The notes under the pieces are model-generated. The model made no database searches and was not told the DNA's origin. It saw only the letters and a list, made by a program, of their open reading frames with translations. A program made the position numbers and the translations under genes. A stretch of DNA of 64,000 nt from positions 3,466,001-3,530,000 of the forward strand of contig NZ_CP073587.1 of the NCBI RefSeq assembly GCF_018223345.1. Reading direction: 5' to 3'. Source of the DNA: Shewanella yunxiaonensis (GTDB lineage: Bacteria > Pseudomonadota > Gammaproteobacteria > Enterobacterales > Shewanellaceae). Positions 1 through 10,059 of the stretch are shown here, one piece after another (the first letter of the stretch is position 1; the number at the start of each line of letters is the position of its first letter).

Positions 1-308
1 CTGAACTACAGCAATATGTCCGCTTTAAGGAGCTGGTCAAGGCACCGATTCTCGCCAACATGACCGAATTTGGCAAAACCGAATTATTCAATAAAGAGCA
101 ACTGGCCGAAGTGGGAGTGGATATGGTGCTGTACCCACTGAGTCCGTTCCGTGCTGCCAACAAAGCTGCACTGAAGGTCATGCAAGCATTGGTGGCCGAC
201 GGGCACCAACGCAATGTGGTCGATACCATGCAGACCCGTGAAGAGTTGTACCACTATCTGGGGTATCACCAATACGAAGATAAGCTGGATCAGCTGTTTA
301 ACAAATAA
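1..308 (+). CDS. prpB: 2-methylisocitrate lyase, C-terminal part (partial)
   Basis: This is the 3' end of a gene that enters from the left edge; the frame starts at base 3 and about 101 residues are visible. The fragment has the late PrpB/isocitrate-lyase-superfamily segments APILANMTEFG and YPLSPFRAANKA and ends DKLDQLFNK. PrpB cleaves 2-methylisocitrate to pyruvate and succinate, the last step of the methylcitrate cycle. The gene lies 116 bases before prpC on the same strand, followed by acnD and prpF, which fixes the assignment. The catalytic N-terminal part and the usual upstream regulator are outside the window. Confidence 0.93.
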   Translation, partial: ELQQYVRFKELVKAPILANMTEFGKTELFNKEQLAEVGVDMVLYPLSPFRAANKAALKVMQALVADGHQRNVVDTMQTREELYHYLGYHQYEDKLDQLFNK

Positions 309-424
309 TCGGCGTTAACCCACAGCGGGCTGCCATTGCGGGGGCGAACGGCAGCACGCGGCGCCGAACACAGGCAAGCAATTGCCAAGGTATAAAAGCA
401 TTCAACGGAATAGAGGAAGCAGTG

Positions 425-1549
425 ATGACTGATAAGAAACTGAGTGGTGCCGGCCTGCGCGGACAAAGCGCTGGTGAAACGGCTCTGAGTACTGTGGGCA
501 AGTCCGGCTCCGGACTCACCTATCGCGGCTACGATGTAAAAGATCTGGCTGAAAACGTCAGTTTTGAAGAGGTCGCTTACCTAATCCTCTACGGCGAACT
601 ACCCAACGTTGAACAATTGGCGGCTTATCGACAAAAACTCAAAGGATTGCGCGGCTTACCACAGGCACTGAAAGAGGTGTTAGAACGGATCCCGGCGAAT
701 GCGCATCCGATGGACGTGATGCGTACCGGTTGCTCCATGCTGGGTAACCTGGAACCTGAAAAGGACTTCAGTGAACAGTATGATGTTGCCGACCGAATGT
801 TAGGCGCATTCACCTCTATCATCTGTTACTGGTATCGCTTTAGCCACGATGGCGTGCGTATCGACACCGAGACCGATGACGAGCAGATTGGTAGCCATTT
901 CCTGCACCTGCTGCACGGCAAAAAGCCCTCACCTTTGTTTGCTCGGGTGGTAGATGTATCACTGATCCTCTATGCAGAACATGAATTTAACGCGTCGACA
1001 TTCACTGCCCGTGTTTGTGCCTCCACCTTATCGGATATGTTTTCCTGCATCACCGGTGCGATAGGTTCGCTGCGTGGGCCACTGCACGGCGGTGCCAATG
1101 AAGCCGCCATGGAACTGATCCAGAATATGCGCGACGAAGATGATGCCCGAGCCACACTGCTGGGCAAACTGGAGCGTAAAGAAAAAATCATGGGCTTTGG
1201 TCATGCCATCTATCGCGAGTCAGACCCACGAAACGCCATCATCAAAGGCTGGTCTGAAAAGCTGTCAAAAGAAGTTGGCGATGAACGACTCTATAAAGTC
1301 TCAGTGGCTTGCGAAGAGTTAATGTGGAAAGAGAAAAAGCTGTTCTGTAATGCCGATTTCTTCCATGCCAGCGCTTATCACTACATGGGCATTCCGACCA
1401 AGCTGTTTACGCCGATTTTTGTGTGTTCCCGACTGACAGGCTGGGCAGCTCACGTAATGGAGCAACGCGCCAACAACCGTATCATTCGACCCAGTGCCGA
1501 TTACGTGGGTGTCGCACCGCGTGAAGTTCCACCAATTGAACAGCGTTAA
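425..1549 (+). CDS. prpC: 2-methylcitrate synthase
   Basis: PrpC condenses propionyl-CoA with oxaloacetate to 2-methylcitrate in the cytoplasm. The 374-residue product is a short-type citrate synthase. The expected catalytic residues are H221 in GPLHGGANEAAM, H260 in MGFGHAIYRESDPR and D311 in CNADFFHAS. The start is ATG 425, with GAGGAAG ending six bases upstream; a GTG immediately before it (422) is the only close alternative and is less well spaced. The position between prpB and acnD separates it from the housekeeping gltA. Expression is presumably from a promoter upstream of prpB, outside the window. Confidence 0.95.
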   Translation: MTDKKLSGAGLRGQSAGETALSTVGKSGSGLTYRGYDVKDLAENVSFEEVAYLILYGELPNVEQLAAYRQKLKGLRGLPQALKEVLERIPANAHPMDVMRTGCSMLGNLEPEKDFSEQYDVADRMLGAFTSIICYWYRFSHDGVRIDTETDDEQIGSHFLHLLHGKKPSPLFARVVDVSLILYAEHEFNASTFTARVCASTLSDMFSCITGAIGSLRGPLHGGANEAAMELIQNMRDEDDARATLLGKLERKEKIMGFGHAIYRESDPRNAIIKGWSEKLSKEVGDERLYKVSVACEELMWKEKKLFCNADFFHASAYHYMGIPTKLFTPIFVCSRLTGWAAHVMEQRANNRIIRPSADYVGVAPREVPPIEQR

Positions 1550-1572
1550 TCCGGCCACAATAGTGCTTGTGA

Positions 1573-1593
1573 TCGCGGACTAATGGTCCGCGA
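1573..1593 (+). promoter_or_regulatory. Intercistronic hairpin between prpC and acnD
   Basis: A perfect 8-bp inverted repeat, TCGCGGAC and GTCCGCGA around a five-base loop, lies in the 73-base gap between prpC and acnD. No T-run follows it, so it does not look like an intrinsic terminator. A hairpin here could mark RNA processing or protect the upstream message; that is inference. Confidence 0.5.
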
Positions 1594-1622
1594 CAGCTAA
1601 CAGAATTACGGGTGGTATCACC

Positions 1623-4220
1623 ATGAATACAGCTTTCCGTGTGCCGCTAAGCGGCACCTCCCTACACTACTACGATGCGGCGGCGGCCGTCGATGCTATC
1701 AAGCCAGGCGCTTGGGCCACCTTGCCCTATACCTCACGGGTACATGCAGAAAATCTGGTGCGGCGTGCAGAGCCAGCGAAACTTAACGACTATCTGTCAC
1801 AATTGATTGAACGCAAACGCGAACTGGATTTCCCTTGGTTTCCAGCGCGCGTGGTCTGTCATGACATTCTTGGTCAAACAGCACTGGTTGATCTCGCCGG
1901 TCTGCGTGACGCCATTGCCGCAAAAGGTGGCGACCCGTCCAAAGTCAATCCGGTAGTGCCGACACAGCTGATTGTCGATCACTCGCTGGCGGTAGAGCAT
2001 GCCGGCTTTGAACAGGATGCCTTCGAAAAAAACCGCGCCATTGAAGATCGCCGCAACGAAGACCGTTTTCATTTTATCAACTGGTGTAAGACGGCGTTTC
2101 GCAACGTTGATGTGATCCCACCGGGCAACGGCATCATGCACCAGATTAACCTGGAACGGATGTCACCGGTGATCCATGCCAAGGACGGGATGGCGTTTCC
2201 GGATACATTAGTCGGCACTGATAGTCACACGCCGCATGTAGATGCACTAGGGGTGATAGCAGTAGGCGTTGGCGGTCTGGAAGCTGAAAGTGTCATGCTT
2301 GGCCGCGCTTCCTGGATGCGACTACCGGACATTGTAGGCGTAGAATTGAGCGGCAAACCGCAACCAGGCATTACCGCCACCGATATTGTACTAGCGTTGA
2401 CGGAGTTTCTGCGCAACGAAAAAGTGGTCTCGGCATATCTGGAATTCTTCGGTGAGGGGGCAGCGCACCTGACGCTGGGCGATCGCGCCACGATTGCCAA
2501 TATGACCCCCGAATACGGCGCAACTGCTGCCCTGTTCGCAATTGATCAGCAGACGCTCGATTACCTGCGCCTGACCGGTCGTGATGAGCAGCAAGTACAG
2601 TTGGTCGAAACCTACGCCAAACAGGCCGGGCTGTGGGCCGATACACTGCAAGATGCACAGTATGAAAGAGTGCTCAAGTTCAATCTTTCCAGTGTTGGCC
2701 GCAATATTGCTGGCCCCTCTAACCCACATAAACGGGTTGCCACCGCCGATCTTGCCGCCAAAGGCATTAGTGGCAAAGTGGAACATCTGGACAATTTAAT
2801 GCCGGATGGCGCGGTGATTATTGCGGCGATTACCAGCTGCACCAATACCAGCAATCCGCGCAACGTTATTGCCGCGGGTCTGCTGGCGAGAAATGCTGTT
2901 AACAAAGGTTTGGTACGTCAACCTTGGGTGAAAACGTCATTGGCACCTGGCTCCAAAGCGGTAGCCTTGTATCTGGAAGAATCCGGACTGTTACCTTATC
3001 TGGAACAACTTGGCTTTGGCATTGTTGCCTTTGCCTGCACCACCTGTAACGGCATGAGCGGTGCACTGGATCCCAAAATACAGCAAGAGATTATCGACCG
3101 TGACCTGTATGCCACCGCAGTACTTTCTGGCAACCGCAACTTTGATGGCCGTATTCATCCCTATGCAAAACAAGCTTTTTTGGCCTCACCACCGCTAGTA
3201 GTGGCCTATGCGCTCGCTGGAACCATCCGTTTTGACATCGAAAAGGATGTACTCGGTACGGATGCACAGGGACAGCCTGTCACCCTGAAAGATATCTGGC
3301 CGGATGATGCAGAAATCGATGCCATTATCCGACAATCGGTGAAACCCGAGCAGTTCCGCAAAGTTTATGAACCGATGTTCGACCTGAAAGTGGAATACGG
3401 TGACCATATCAATCCGTTGTACGACTGGCGGCCGATGAGTACCTATATCCGTCGTCCCCCTTATTGGGAAGGTGCACTTGCCGGTGAACGGACCTTGAAA
3501 GGCATGCGACCACTGGCAGTATTAGGTGACAACATCACCACAGACCACTTATCACCGTCCAACGCGATTCTGCCTAGCAGTGCCGCCGGGGAATACTTGA
3601 CAAAAATGGGGTTACCCGAAGAGGATTTTAACTCTTACGCCACCCACCGCGGGGATCACCTGACAGCGCAGCGCGCAACTTTTGCCAACCCTAAACTGTT
3701 CAATGAAATGGTCAAGGACAGCAGTGGTAAAGTCATCCAAGGCTCACTGGCACGTATTGAACCAGAAGGGAAACAAGTGCGGATGTGGGAAGCCATTGAA
3801 GCCTATATGCAGCGCCAACAGCCGTTGTGCATCATTGCCGGTAAAGATTATGGTCAGGGCTCCAGCCGTGACTGGGCCGCCAAAGGCGTGCGACTTGCCG
3901 GGGTTGAAGCCATTGTGGCAGAAGGCTTTGAACGCATCCATCGTACCAACCTGGTCGGTATGGGAGTGTTACCACTGCAATTCCTGCCCGGCACTAACCG
4001 CGACACGTTGGGCATTGATGGTACTGAAACCTTCGACGTATTGGGCGAGCGTACCCCAGGCACCCAACTAACATTACTGGTACATAAACAGGATGGCAGT
4101 ACTTTGGAAGTGCCAGTGCACTGCCGCTTGGACACCGCTGAAGAGGTTGCTATCTATGACGCTGGCGGCGTACTCCAACGCTTTGCTCAGGACTTTTTAC
4201 AGGAGCAGGGGCAGGCATAA
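1623..4220 (+). CDS. acnD: Fe/S-dependent 2-methylisocitrate dehydratase AcnD
   Basis: AcnD is the aconitase-type enzyme that dehydrates 2-methylcitrate to 2-methylaconitate and, with PrpF, replaces PrpD. The product has 865 residues, the usual size for AcnD. The three 4Fe-4S ligands are visible: C406 in ITSCTNTSNP, and C472 and C475 in ACTTCNGMSG. The C-terminal swivel domain (about residues 690-850) carries GKDYGQGSSRDWAAKG. It begins 73 bases after prpC and its stop overlaps the prpF start by one base (TAATG), so the two are probably translationally coupled. The ribosome binding site is weak. Confidence 0.95.
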   Translation: MNTAFRVPLSGTSLHYYDAAAAVDAIKPGAWATLPYTSRVHAENLVRRAEPAKLNDYLSQLIERKRELDFPWFPARVVCHDILGQTALVDLAGLRDAIAAKGGDPSKVNPVVPTQLIVDHSLAVEHAGFEQDAFEKNRAIEDRRNEDRFHFINWCKTAFRNVDVIPPGNGIMHQINLERMSPVIHAKDGMAFPDTLVGTDSHTPHVDALGVIAVGVGGLEAESVMLGRASWMRLPDIVGVELSGKPQPGITATDIVLALTEFLRNEKVVSAYLEFFGEGAAHLTLGDRATIANMTPEYGATAALFAIDQQTLDYLRLTGRDEQQVQLVETYAKQAGLWADTLQDAQYERVLKFNLSSVGRNIAGPSNPHKRVATADLAAKGISGKVEHLDNLMPDGAVIIAAITSCTNTSNPRNVIAAGLLARNAVNKGLVRQPWVKTSLAPGSKAVALYLEESGLLPYLEQLGFGIVAFACTTCNGMSGALDPKIQQEIIDRDLYATAVLSGNRNFDGRIHPYAKQAFLASPPLVVAYALAGTIRFDIEKDVLGTDAQGQPVTLKDIWPDDAEIDAIIRQSVKPEQFRKVYEPMFDLKVEYGDHINPLYDWRPMSTYIRRPPYWEGALAGERTLKGMRPLAVLGDNITTDHLSPSNAILPSSAAGEYLTKMGLPEEDFNSYATHRGDHLTAQRATFANPKLFNEMVKDSSGKVIQGSLARIEPEGKQVRMWEAIEAYMQRQQPLCIIAGKDYGQGSSRDWAAKGVRLAGVEAIVAEGFERIHRTNLVGMGVLPLQFLPGTNRDTLGIDGTETFDVLGERTPGTQLTLLVHKQDGSTLEVPVHCRLDTAEEVAIYDAGGVLQRFAQDFLQEQGQA

Positions 4221-5410
4221 TGGCTAAAGTACAGATAAAAATCCCGGCCACTTATATGCGAGGTGGCACCAGCAAAGGGGTGTTCTTTCGCTTGCAGGAC
4301 TTGCCACCAGCAGCGCAGCAACCGGGAGCAGCCCGTGATGCACTGCTGCTAAGAGTGATTGGCAGTCCGGATCCCTATGGCAAACACACTGATGGCATGG
4401 GCGGAGCGACATCCAGCACCAGCAAAACCGTGATCCTCAGTCGCAGTCAACACGCAGATCATGATGTGGATTACCTGTTTGGTCAGGTAGCGATTGATAA
4501 GCCCTTTATTGACTGGAGCGGCAATTGCGGCAATCTCACCGCAGCGGTCGGGGCCTTTGCTATCAGTAATGGTCTGGTGGATCTGGAACGCATACCTGAT
4601 AACGGCATCTGTACCGTACGTATCTGGCAGGCCAACATCAGCAAAACCATCATTGCTCATATTCCGGTCGCCAACGGACAAGTCGTCGAGTGTGGTGATT
4701 TTGAACTTGATGGTGTGACCTTTCCCGCGGCAGAAGTGCAGATCGAGTTTCTTGACCCCGCAGAAGAGGGGGATGATGGTGCCATGTTTCCTACCGGCAA
4801 CCTCGTGGATGAACTGGAATTGCCGGACGAATTAGTTGCGGGTGGCAAACTTAAAGCGACGCTGATCAACGCCGGGATCCCCACGATTTTTGTCAATGCC
4901 AGCGACATCGGTTACACCGGCACTGAACTGCAGGAAGCGATCAATGGTGATGCCAAAGCATTAGCGCGTTTTGAGTTATTACGCGCGTATGGTGCTATCA
5001 AAATGGGGCTGATTGACTCACTGGCGCAAGCCGAGACCCGCCAGCACACGCCTAAGATTGCCTTTGTCGCACCACCGGCCAGCTATGTCGCGTCCAGCGG
5101 TAAAAAAGTGAGTGCCAGCGATATCGACTTGCTGGTCAGGGCCTTGTCGATGGGCAAACTGCATCACGCCATGATGGGCACGGCCGCCGTCGCCATTGCT
5201 ACGGCGGCCTGTATTCCCGGCACATTGGTGAATCTTGCAGCTGGAGGAGGTGAACGCGGCCAGGTACGTTTTGGTCATCCGTCCGGGACCCTTAAAGTGG
5301 GCGCGGAAGCCGAGTGTCATAATGACCAATGGCAAGTTAATAAAGTGATGATGAGCCGTAGCGCTCGAGTGCTGATGGATGGCACCGTAAGAGTACCAGA
5401 AGACTATTAG
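4220..5410 (+). CDS. prpF: 2-methylaconitate isomerase PrpF
   Basis: PrpF (396 residues) belongs to the diaminopimelate-epimerase-like fold and isomerises the 2-methylaconitate made by AcnD into the form used by the next hydration step. The N-terminal YMRGGTSKGVFF and the DWSGNCGN segment are typical. K69 and C103 sit where the proposed active-site Lys and Cys of the Shewanella oneidensis PrpF structure lie (known from the family). ATG 4220 overlaps the acnD stop. It is the last gene of the cluster and is followed by a strong terminator. Confidence 0.95.
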   Translation: MAKVQIKIPATYMRGGTSKGVFFRLQDLPPAAQQPGAARDALLLRVIGSPDPYGKHTDGMGGATSSTSKTVILSRSQHADHDVDYLFGQVAIDKPFIDWSGNCGNLTAAVGAFAISNGLVDLERIPDNGICTVRIWQANISKTIIAHIPVANGQVVECGDFELDGVTFPAAEVQIEFLDPAEEGDDGAMFPTGNLVDELELPDELVAGGKLKATLINAGIPTIFVNASDIGYTGTELQEAINGDAKALARFELLRAYGAIKMGLIDSLAQAETRQHTPKIAFVAPPASYVASSGKKVSASDIDLLVRALSMGKLHHAMMGTAAVAIATAACIPGTLVNLAAGGGERGQVRFGHPSGTLKVGAEAECHNDQWQVNKVMMSRSARVLMDGTVRVPEDY

Positions 5411-5433
5411 TCTTACTGAAACGAGTTCTAACC

Positions 5434-5475
5434 AAAAAGGCCTTGCTTCCTCCCCTTCCGGTAAGGCCTTTTTTA
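5434..5475 (+). terminator. Intrinsic terminator of the prp operon
   Basis: The arms AAAAAGGCCTT and AAGGCCTTTTTT surround a loop of about 17 bases, ending in a T-run. It lies 24 bases after the prpF stop. The A-run on the left arm would also give a T-run on the other strand, but no leftward gene ends here. Confidence 0.9.
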
Positions 5476-5556
5476 TCCCCTGCAACGGTAGGCAGTTTCC
5501 TGTGCTTTGTTATAGGATATGTAATTCATAATTAATAATAATGTTACAGGCTCCTT

Positions 5557-8500
5557 TTGCGTCGACTCCTGAGTTTGCTCGTGCTGGTGTGCTGCCTTGG
5601 AACGCTATCGACTTCACTAATAGCCGTTCCCTTATCGAAGCTGCGATTCCAACACATTAACAGCCTTAATGGTCTGCACCAGAACAGTGTCTATGCTTTG
5701 TTTGAAGACAAAGGCGGCATACTGTGGATTGGTACGCAAGATGGTTTACAGAGCTATAACGGCACTGACTTCAATCTATTCCTGCACGATCCTTTTCACG
5801 AGGATAGCCTCAGCGACAGTTTCATTACGAAGATTGTACAAGGCAGCGATGGCCGTATCTGGGTTGGGACCTACAGTGGTGGCGTTAATCTGTTTCAGCC
5901 AGACACAGGTAACTTCCGCCGCTACGGGGCCGCCCAAGGCCTTAAGAGTCTGCAAATTGTTGATATGGCGACTATCGGCAAACAACTCTGGGTCGGCACC
6001 ACAAAAGGATTATATCGCCTGAGTGATGATGGCAAGCAGATGCTTCCAGTGGCAGTGGGGGATGGAGACCTGCCCATTATCAATAGTTTGTATTCGATGG
6101 GCAGTAATAGCTTATTCATTTCAACCGTTAATGACGGTGCATATATTTTCCGCGCCGGGCAATGGTTACCTGTGCCCTTGCCTGCTGGTTCAGCGTCAAA
6201 CCTCAAGGCGATCAAAGCGCCAGACAACAGCCTTTGGCTAGCCGGGGGCAACAGCCTGTGGCACTACAACAACTTAGCCTTAGCACCACAAAAAATTTAC
6301 CAACTCCCCCACAGCAATCAAATTATCCACGATATCGCTTTTGTCTCTGCGGATAATCTATGGCTGGGCGGGGATAGCACCGGCATTATCAATTTGCAGT
6401 ATCAGAACGGGCAATGGCAGGAACACGTTTATCGCTACAGTCCCTTTAATGCCACCGGCCTTAGCGATGATGACATCTATAATCTGCTGTTAGATAAGCA
6501 AGGTAACCTGTGGATTGGCACTCATTATTCCGGGCTGAATCGCATCAATATTACCCGCCAGTACTTTGCGCACATCTTTAACCAACAGGATCCTTATAAC
6601 CAGCGGCACTTCAATAATTACCGGGCGATTTTCCGCAGTAGCGACGGCAATCTCTATCTGGGAACCAATAATGCTGGCTTATTCAAACTTGATGCAAAGG
6701 GAAATTATCACGCGTTCAACGCAGCATTCGCCAAGGCACTGAATATTGCCCCAGATATGCTGCATATGCGGGTGATGGACATTGCTGAAGATGATCAACA
6801 GCAGCTCTGGGTGGCCACCAGCAGTGGCTTGGCTAAATTGACGTTAGCAGGTGAGTTACAGTTATTTCCACAGACCGCTAAGTTGGGATTTGTTAGAGCA
6901 CTGACCATTGATACGCAACATCGAATTTGGTTCGCGGCGGGGCGGCAGCTTTACCAATTTGATCCTCAAACCGACGAGGCCAAGCCATACACCCCAGCTA
7001 CCGCCATTCTCCCAACCAGCAATGAACCACATCAGACGATTCTTAATATGAAGTCGGATGCCAGTGGCTTATGGGTCAGTACCATGATGGGAGCATACCG
7101 GCTTAACCCAGATACCGGCGAAACCTTAATTTTTCCCGGTGAAGAACTGCCGCACCCATTTGTCCGAGACATCTTGCCCGCAAAAGACGGGAGCATCTGG
7201 CTGGCAACCCACGGAGGTCTGACCCATTATGTTCACGGAAAAATGACCACGATAAGTCAGCAAAATGGCCTACCAACGAACACTATTTATGCATTAGCTG
7301 AAGCGGCTAACGGTGATATCTGGTTCAGCAGCAATGCCGGGATCAGCCGGTTGCATCCAGCCAATAACAGTATCGAAACCTTTAATGAGAACGAAGGCCT
7401 GCAAGCGCTGGAGTTTAACGGTGGGGTAAAATGGCAGGACCCAGATGGCAGCATTTGGTTTGGTGGCGTCAATGGCCTGAATCATTTCAACCCGGCAGGG
7501 ATTCCTCCCGCCAGACCGGCGATTAGCATCGCACTTGCAGCATGGCAACTTGGAGAACAGCGGCACGCTTATTACCAACTCGGGACTCCGCAACAAATTA
7601 CATTGCCGTTCAGTCGCAAGGTGCTGAATTTCGAGGTGACGGCCAACGACTTTAGCTACCCTGGGCATGATAACTTCAGTTTTTTGCTGGAGGGGCAGGA
7701 TAACAACTGGACGCCGCTGCGTAACCAGCATTTGGTAAGCTACACCAATCTTGCCCCTGGCGATTATCGTTTATGGGGGCGTTATCAACTTGAGGGTAAC
7801 CAGCACGAAGCACCGCAATTGCTGGCACATATCCATATTCAGCCGCCCTACTATCGTACCGTATGGGCTTACGCGGTGTATTTACTGCTGCTCAGCACCA
7901 TATTAGGTTTGATGTTCCGTCACTATCTCAAACAACGCCTCCATGATCAGCGGATTCAACGGGAAATTAATGCCTCAGAGAAACGTTTACGACTGGCACT
8001 CCTGGGGACAGGTGGGCGCATGTGGGACTGGCAACTGAAGAGTGATCGCCTGTATATCACCAGTCAACTGCATGGCGATGAATATAGTGAAGAGATCGAC
8101 CGACAAAAATTTAACAGCCAGATACACCCTGAAGATCTGCCCAGAACAACCGAACTATTGCAACGGTACATTCGCGGTGAATCACCGTTTTACGAGGCAG
8201 AATATCGATTAAAAAGTGCAGATGGGCAATGGTTATGGGGGCTGGATCGCGGTAAAGCGGTGGATTGGGATAAAAATGGTCATCCATTGCGCATGGCCGG
8301 AACGCTGACCGATATCTCCAGCCGCAAGCAACAGGAAGACCAGCTGCGCTTATCTTATCAGGTGCTGGAAAGTATGAACGAGGCAGTCGTCATTACGGAT
8401 CTCGATTACCGGGTAATTGATGTCAATCCGGCGTTTACTCAGCTTACCGGCTTTAGCGACCATAATATCAAGGGCAAGCCGATCCTCTTTCTTACTCGCG

Positions 8501-10017
8501 GACTCTACCCACGCAGCTTCTATCAGCAAGCTGAAATTACCATGTTGCATCATCATAGTTGGGCCAAGGAGATGCAAATCCGTACTCGCCGTGGAAAATT
8601 GCTGCCGGTATGGATGGAAGCCAATCAAGTGCAGGACCATCTGGGGCAAACTAGCCACTTGGTCATGGTATTTAATGACATCACCGAACGTAAAAAAGCT
8701 GAGGAAGATTTGCGGCTAATGGCCAATTACGATCAGTTAACGGATTTGCCTAACCGCACACTGTTTCAGGATCGCTTGGAGCACGCGCTGCTACAGGCTT
8801 CACGCACCGACACCAAAGTCGCCTTACTGTTTTTGGATTTGGACCGCTTTAAAAATATCAATGATACCCGTGGTCATCAGGTCGGCGATCGGTTGTTAGC
8901 CGCAGTTGCTGAACGCTTGCGGCGGGTGATCCGCGAAGGCGACACCGTAGCACGTATCGGCGGGGATGAGTTCACCATCATTCTGGAAGGCGTACGAAAA
9001 ACCAAAGCCGCGACCGTGATTGCAGAGAAGATTATCAATACGTTAAAGCAACCGTTCGCCTTCGGTCAGACCGTACTGGATATTACGACCTCCATTGGTA
9101 TCAGCATGTATCCTGACGACGCCGACAACACCGAAGAACTGCTTAAATTTGCCGATACCGCGATGTACCACGCTAAAGCGATGGGACGTAATAACTTCCA
9201 GTTCTACACCTCATATATGAACCAGTCTGCCGTGCGGCATATGGAGCTGGAAAGCGGCCTGAAACAAGCCCTGACTCATCAGGAATTCTCGCTGTTGTAC
9301 CAGCCCAAATTTGCCGTTAAAAACAGTAAACTCACCGGAATGGAAGCATTGTTACGTTGGCATAGCCAGGAGCTAGGGCAGGTATCGCCTGCAGAGTTTA
9401 TTCCGCTGGCAGAAGAAACCGGCATGATCAGCAGTATTGGTAACTGGGTACTGCAACAGGTGTGTCAGCAATTAACCGAATGGCGCCAGCAAGGATTGCA
9501 GCCGGTACCAGTCGCTATCAATCTTTCGGCCAGACAACTCAATAGTGAGATTGTGGACGAAGTCCGCCGGACGTTAGACACCTTTGCATTGCCAGCAAAT
9601 TTACTTGAGCTAGAACTCACGGAATCAGCAGTAATGCAACATCCGATAGAATCTATCGCCATCCTGACGCAACTGGAGACACTGGGACTAACGCTGGCGG
9701 TGGACGATTTTGGGACTGGCTATTCCAGTCTTGCCTATCTCAAACGCTTCCCTATACATACGCTCAAAATTGATAAAGAGTTTGTACGGGATATTTCAGA
9801 AGATCCGGAAGATGCCGCCATTACCAGTGCCATTATCGCCTTGGCTCACAGCCTGGATTTACAAGTCGTGGCTGAAGGGGTCGAGACACAGGAACAACTC
9901 AACTTCCTGGCAGATCAAGGTTGTGATCAGATCCAGGGATATCTGCTTGGCAAGCCACTTTCGAACGTCGAATCAGGCAGGTTGTTACACCCCATAACCA
10001 TCGATAGCCACAAATAA
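5557..10017 (+). CDS. Membrane sensor with beta-propeller, PAS, GGDEF and EAL domains
   Basis: A 1486-residue putative bifunctional c-di-GMP enzyme. In order: signal peptide (about 1-24); two-component-regulator propeller repeats with recurring LWIGT and IWFG motifs (about 30-670), predicted periplasmic; a Y_Y_Y domain (about 680-765); one membrane segment (about 767-787); two PAS domains (about 807-925 and 935-1055); GGDEF at 1135-1139 with an intact RxxD inhibitory site (R1126-D1129); and an EAL domain with EALLRW from 1263 and DDFGTGYSS at 1383-1391. Both catalytic signatures look intact. The start is TTG 5557 with ACAGG upstream; an in-frame stop at 5539 excludes a longer form. The ligand is unknown; its place next to the prp operon suggests, but does not show, a carbon or propionate signal. 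Confidence 0.9.
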   Translation: MRRLLSLLVLVCCLGTLSTSLIAVPLSKLRFQHINSLNGLHQNSVYALFEDKGGILWIGTQDGLQSYNGTDFNLFLHDPFHEDSLSDSFITKIVQGSDGRIWVGTYSGGVNLFQPDTGNFRRYGAAQGLKSLQIVDMATIGKQLWVGTTKGLYRLSDDGKQMLPVAVGDGDLPIINSLYSMGSNSLFISTVNDGAYIFRAGQWLPVPLPAGSASNLKAIKAPDNSLWLAGGNSLWHYNNLALAPQKIYQLPHSNQIIHDIAFVSADNLWLGGDSTGIINLQYQNGQWQEHVYRYSPFNATGLSDDDIYNLLLDKQGNLWIGTHYSGLNRINITRQYFAHIFNQQDPYNQRHFNNYRAIFRSSDGNLYLGTNNAGLFKLDAKGNYHAFNAAFAKALNIAPDMLHMRVMDIAEDDQQQLWVATSSGLAKLTLAGELQLFPQTAKLGFVRALTIDTQHRIWFAAGRQLYQFDPQTDEAKPYTPATAILPTSNEPHQTILNMKSDASGLWVSTMMGAYRLNPDTGETLIFPGEELPHPFVRDILPAKDGSIWLATHGGLTHYVHGKMTTISQQNGLPTNTIYALAEAANGDIWFSSNAGISRLHPANNSIETFNENEGLQALEFNGGVKWQDPDGSIWFGGVNGLNHFNPAGIPPARPAISIALAAWQLGEQRHAYYQLGTPQQITLPFSRKVLNFEVTANDFSYPGHDNFSFLLEGQDNNWTPLRNQHLVSYTNLAPGDYRLWGRYQLEGNQHEAPQLLAHIHIQPPYYRTVWAYAVYLLLLSTILGLMFRHYLKQRLHDQRIQREINASEKRLRLALLGTGGRMWDWQLKSDRLYITSQLHGDEYSEEIDRQKFNSQIHPEDLPRTTELLQRYIRGESPFYEAEYRLKSADGQWLWGLDRGKAVDWDKNGHPLRMAGTLTDISSRKQQEDQLRLSYQVLESMNEAVVITDLDYRVIDVNPAFTQLTGFSDHNIKGKPILFLTRGLYPRSFYQQAEITMLHHHSWAKEMQIRTRRGKLLPVWMEANQVQDHLGQTSHLVMVFNDITERKKAEEDLRLMANYDQLTDLPNRTLFQDRLEHALLQASRTDTKVALLFLDLDRFKNINDTRGHQVGDRLLAAVAERLRRVIREGDTVARIGGDEFTIILEGVRKTKAATVIAEKIINTLKQPFAFGQTVLDITTSIGISMYPDDADNTEELLKFADTAMYHAKAMGRNNFQFYTSYMNQSAVRHMELESGLKQALTHQEFSLLYQPKFAVKNSKLTGMEALLRWHSQELGQVSPAEFIPLAEETGMISSIGNWVLQQVCQQLTEWRQQGLQPVPVAINLSARQLNSEIVDEVRRTLDTFALPANLLELELTESAVMQHPIESIAILTQLETLGLTLAVDDFGTGYSSLAYLKRFPIHTLKIDKEFVRDISEDPEDAAITSAIIALAHSLDLQVVAEGVETQEQLNFLADQGCDQIQGYLLGKPLSNVESGRLLHPITIDSHK

Positions 10018-10038
10018 AAAACGCGGCAAATGCCGCGC
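10015..10038 (-). terminator. Intrinsic terminator of ilvE
   Basis: Arms CGCGGCA and TGCCGCG around a two-base centre, followed on the minus strand by a T-run (TTTTTTATTTG). It lies just past the ilvE stop and may also stop rightward transcription from the GGDEF-EAL gene, where the T-tract is weaker. Confidence 0.85.
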
Positions 10039-10059
10039 TCTTTCATTGATATAGCCAAC

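Noticed and set aside
1797..2786. Several long minus-strand frames within acnD
   Set aside because: Antisense shadows of a well-supported gene with intact Fe-S ligands; no starts or family features.
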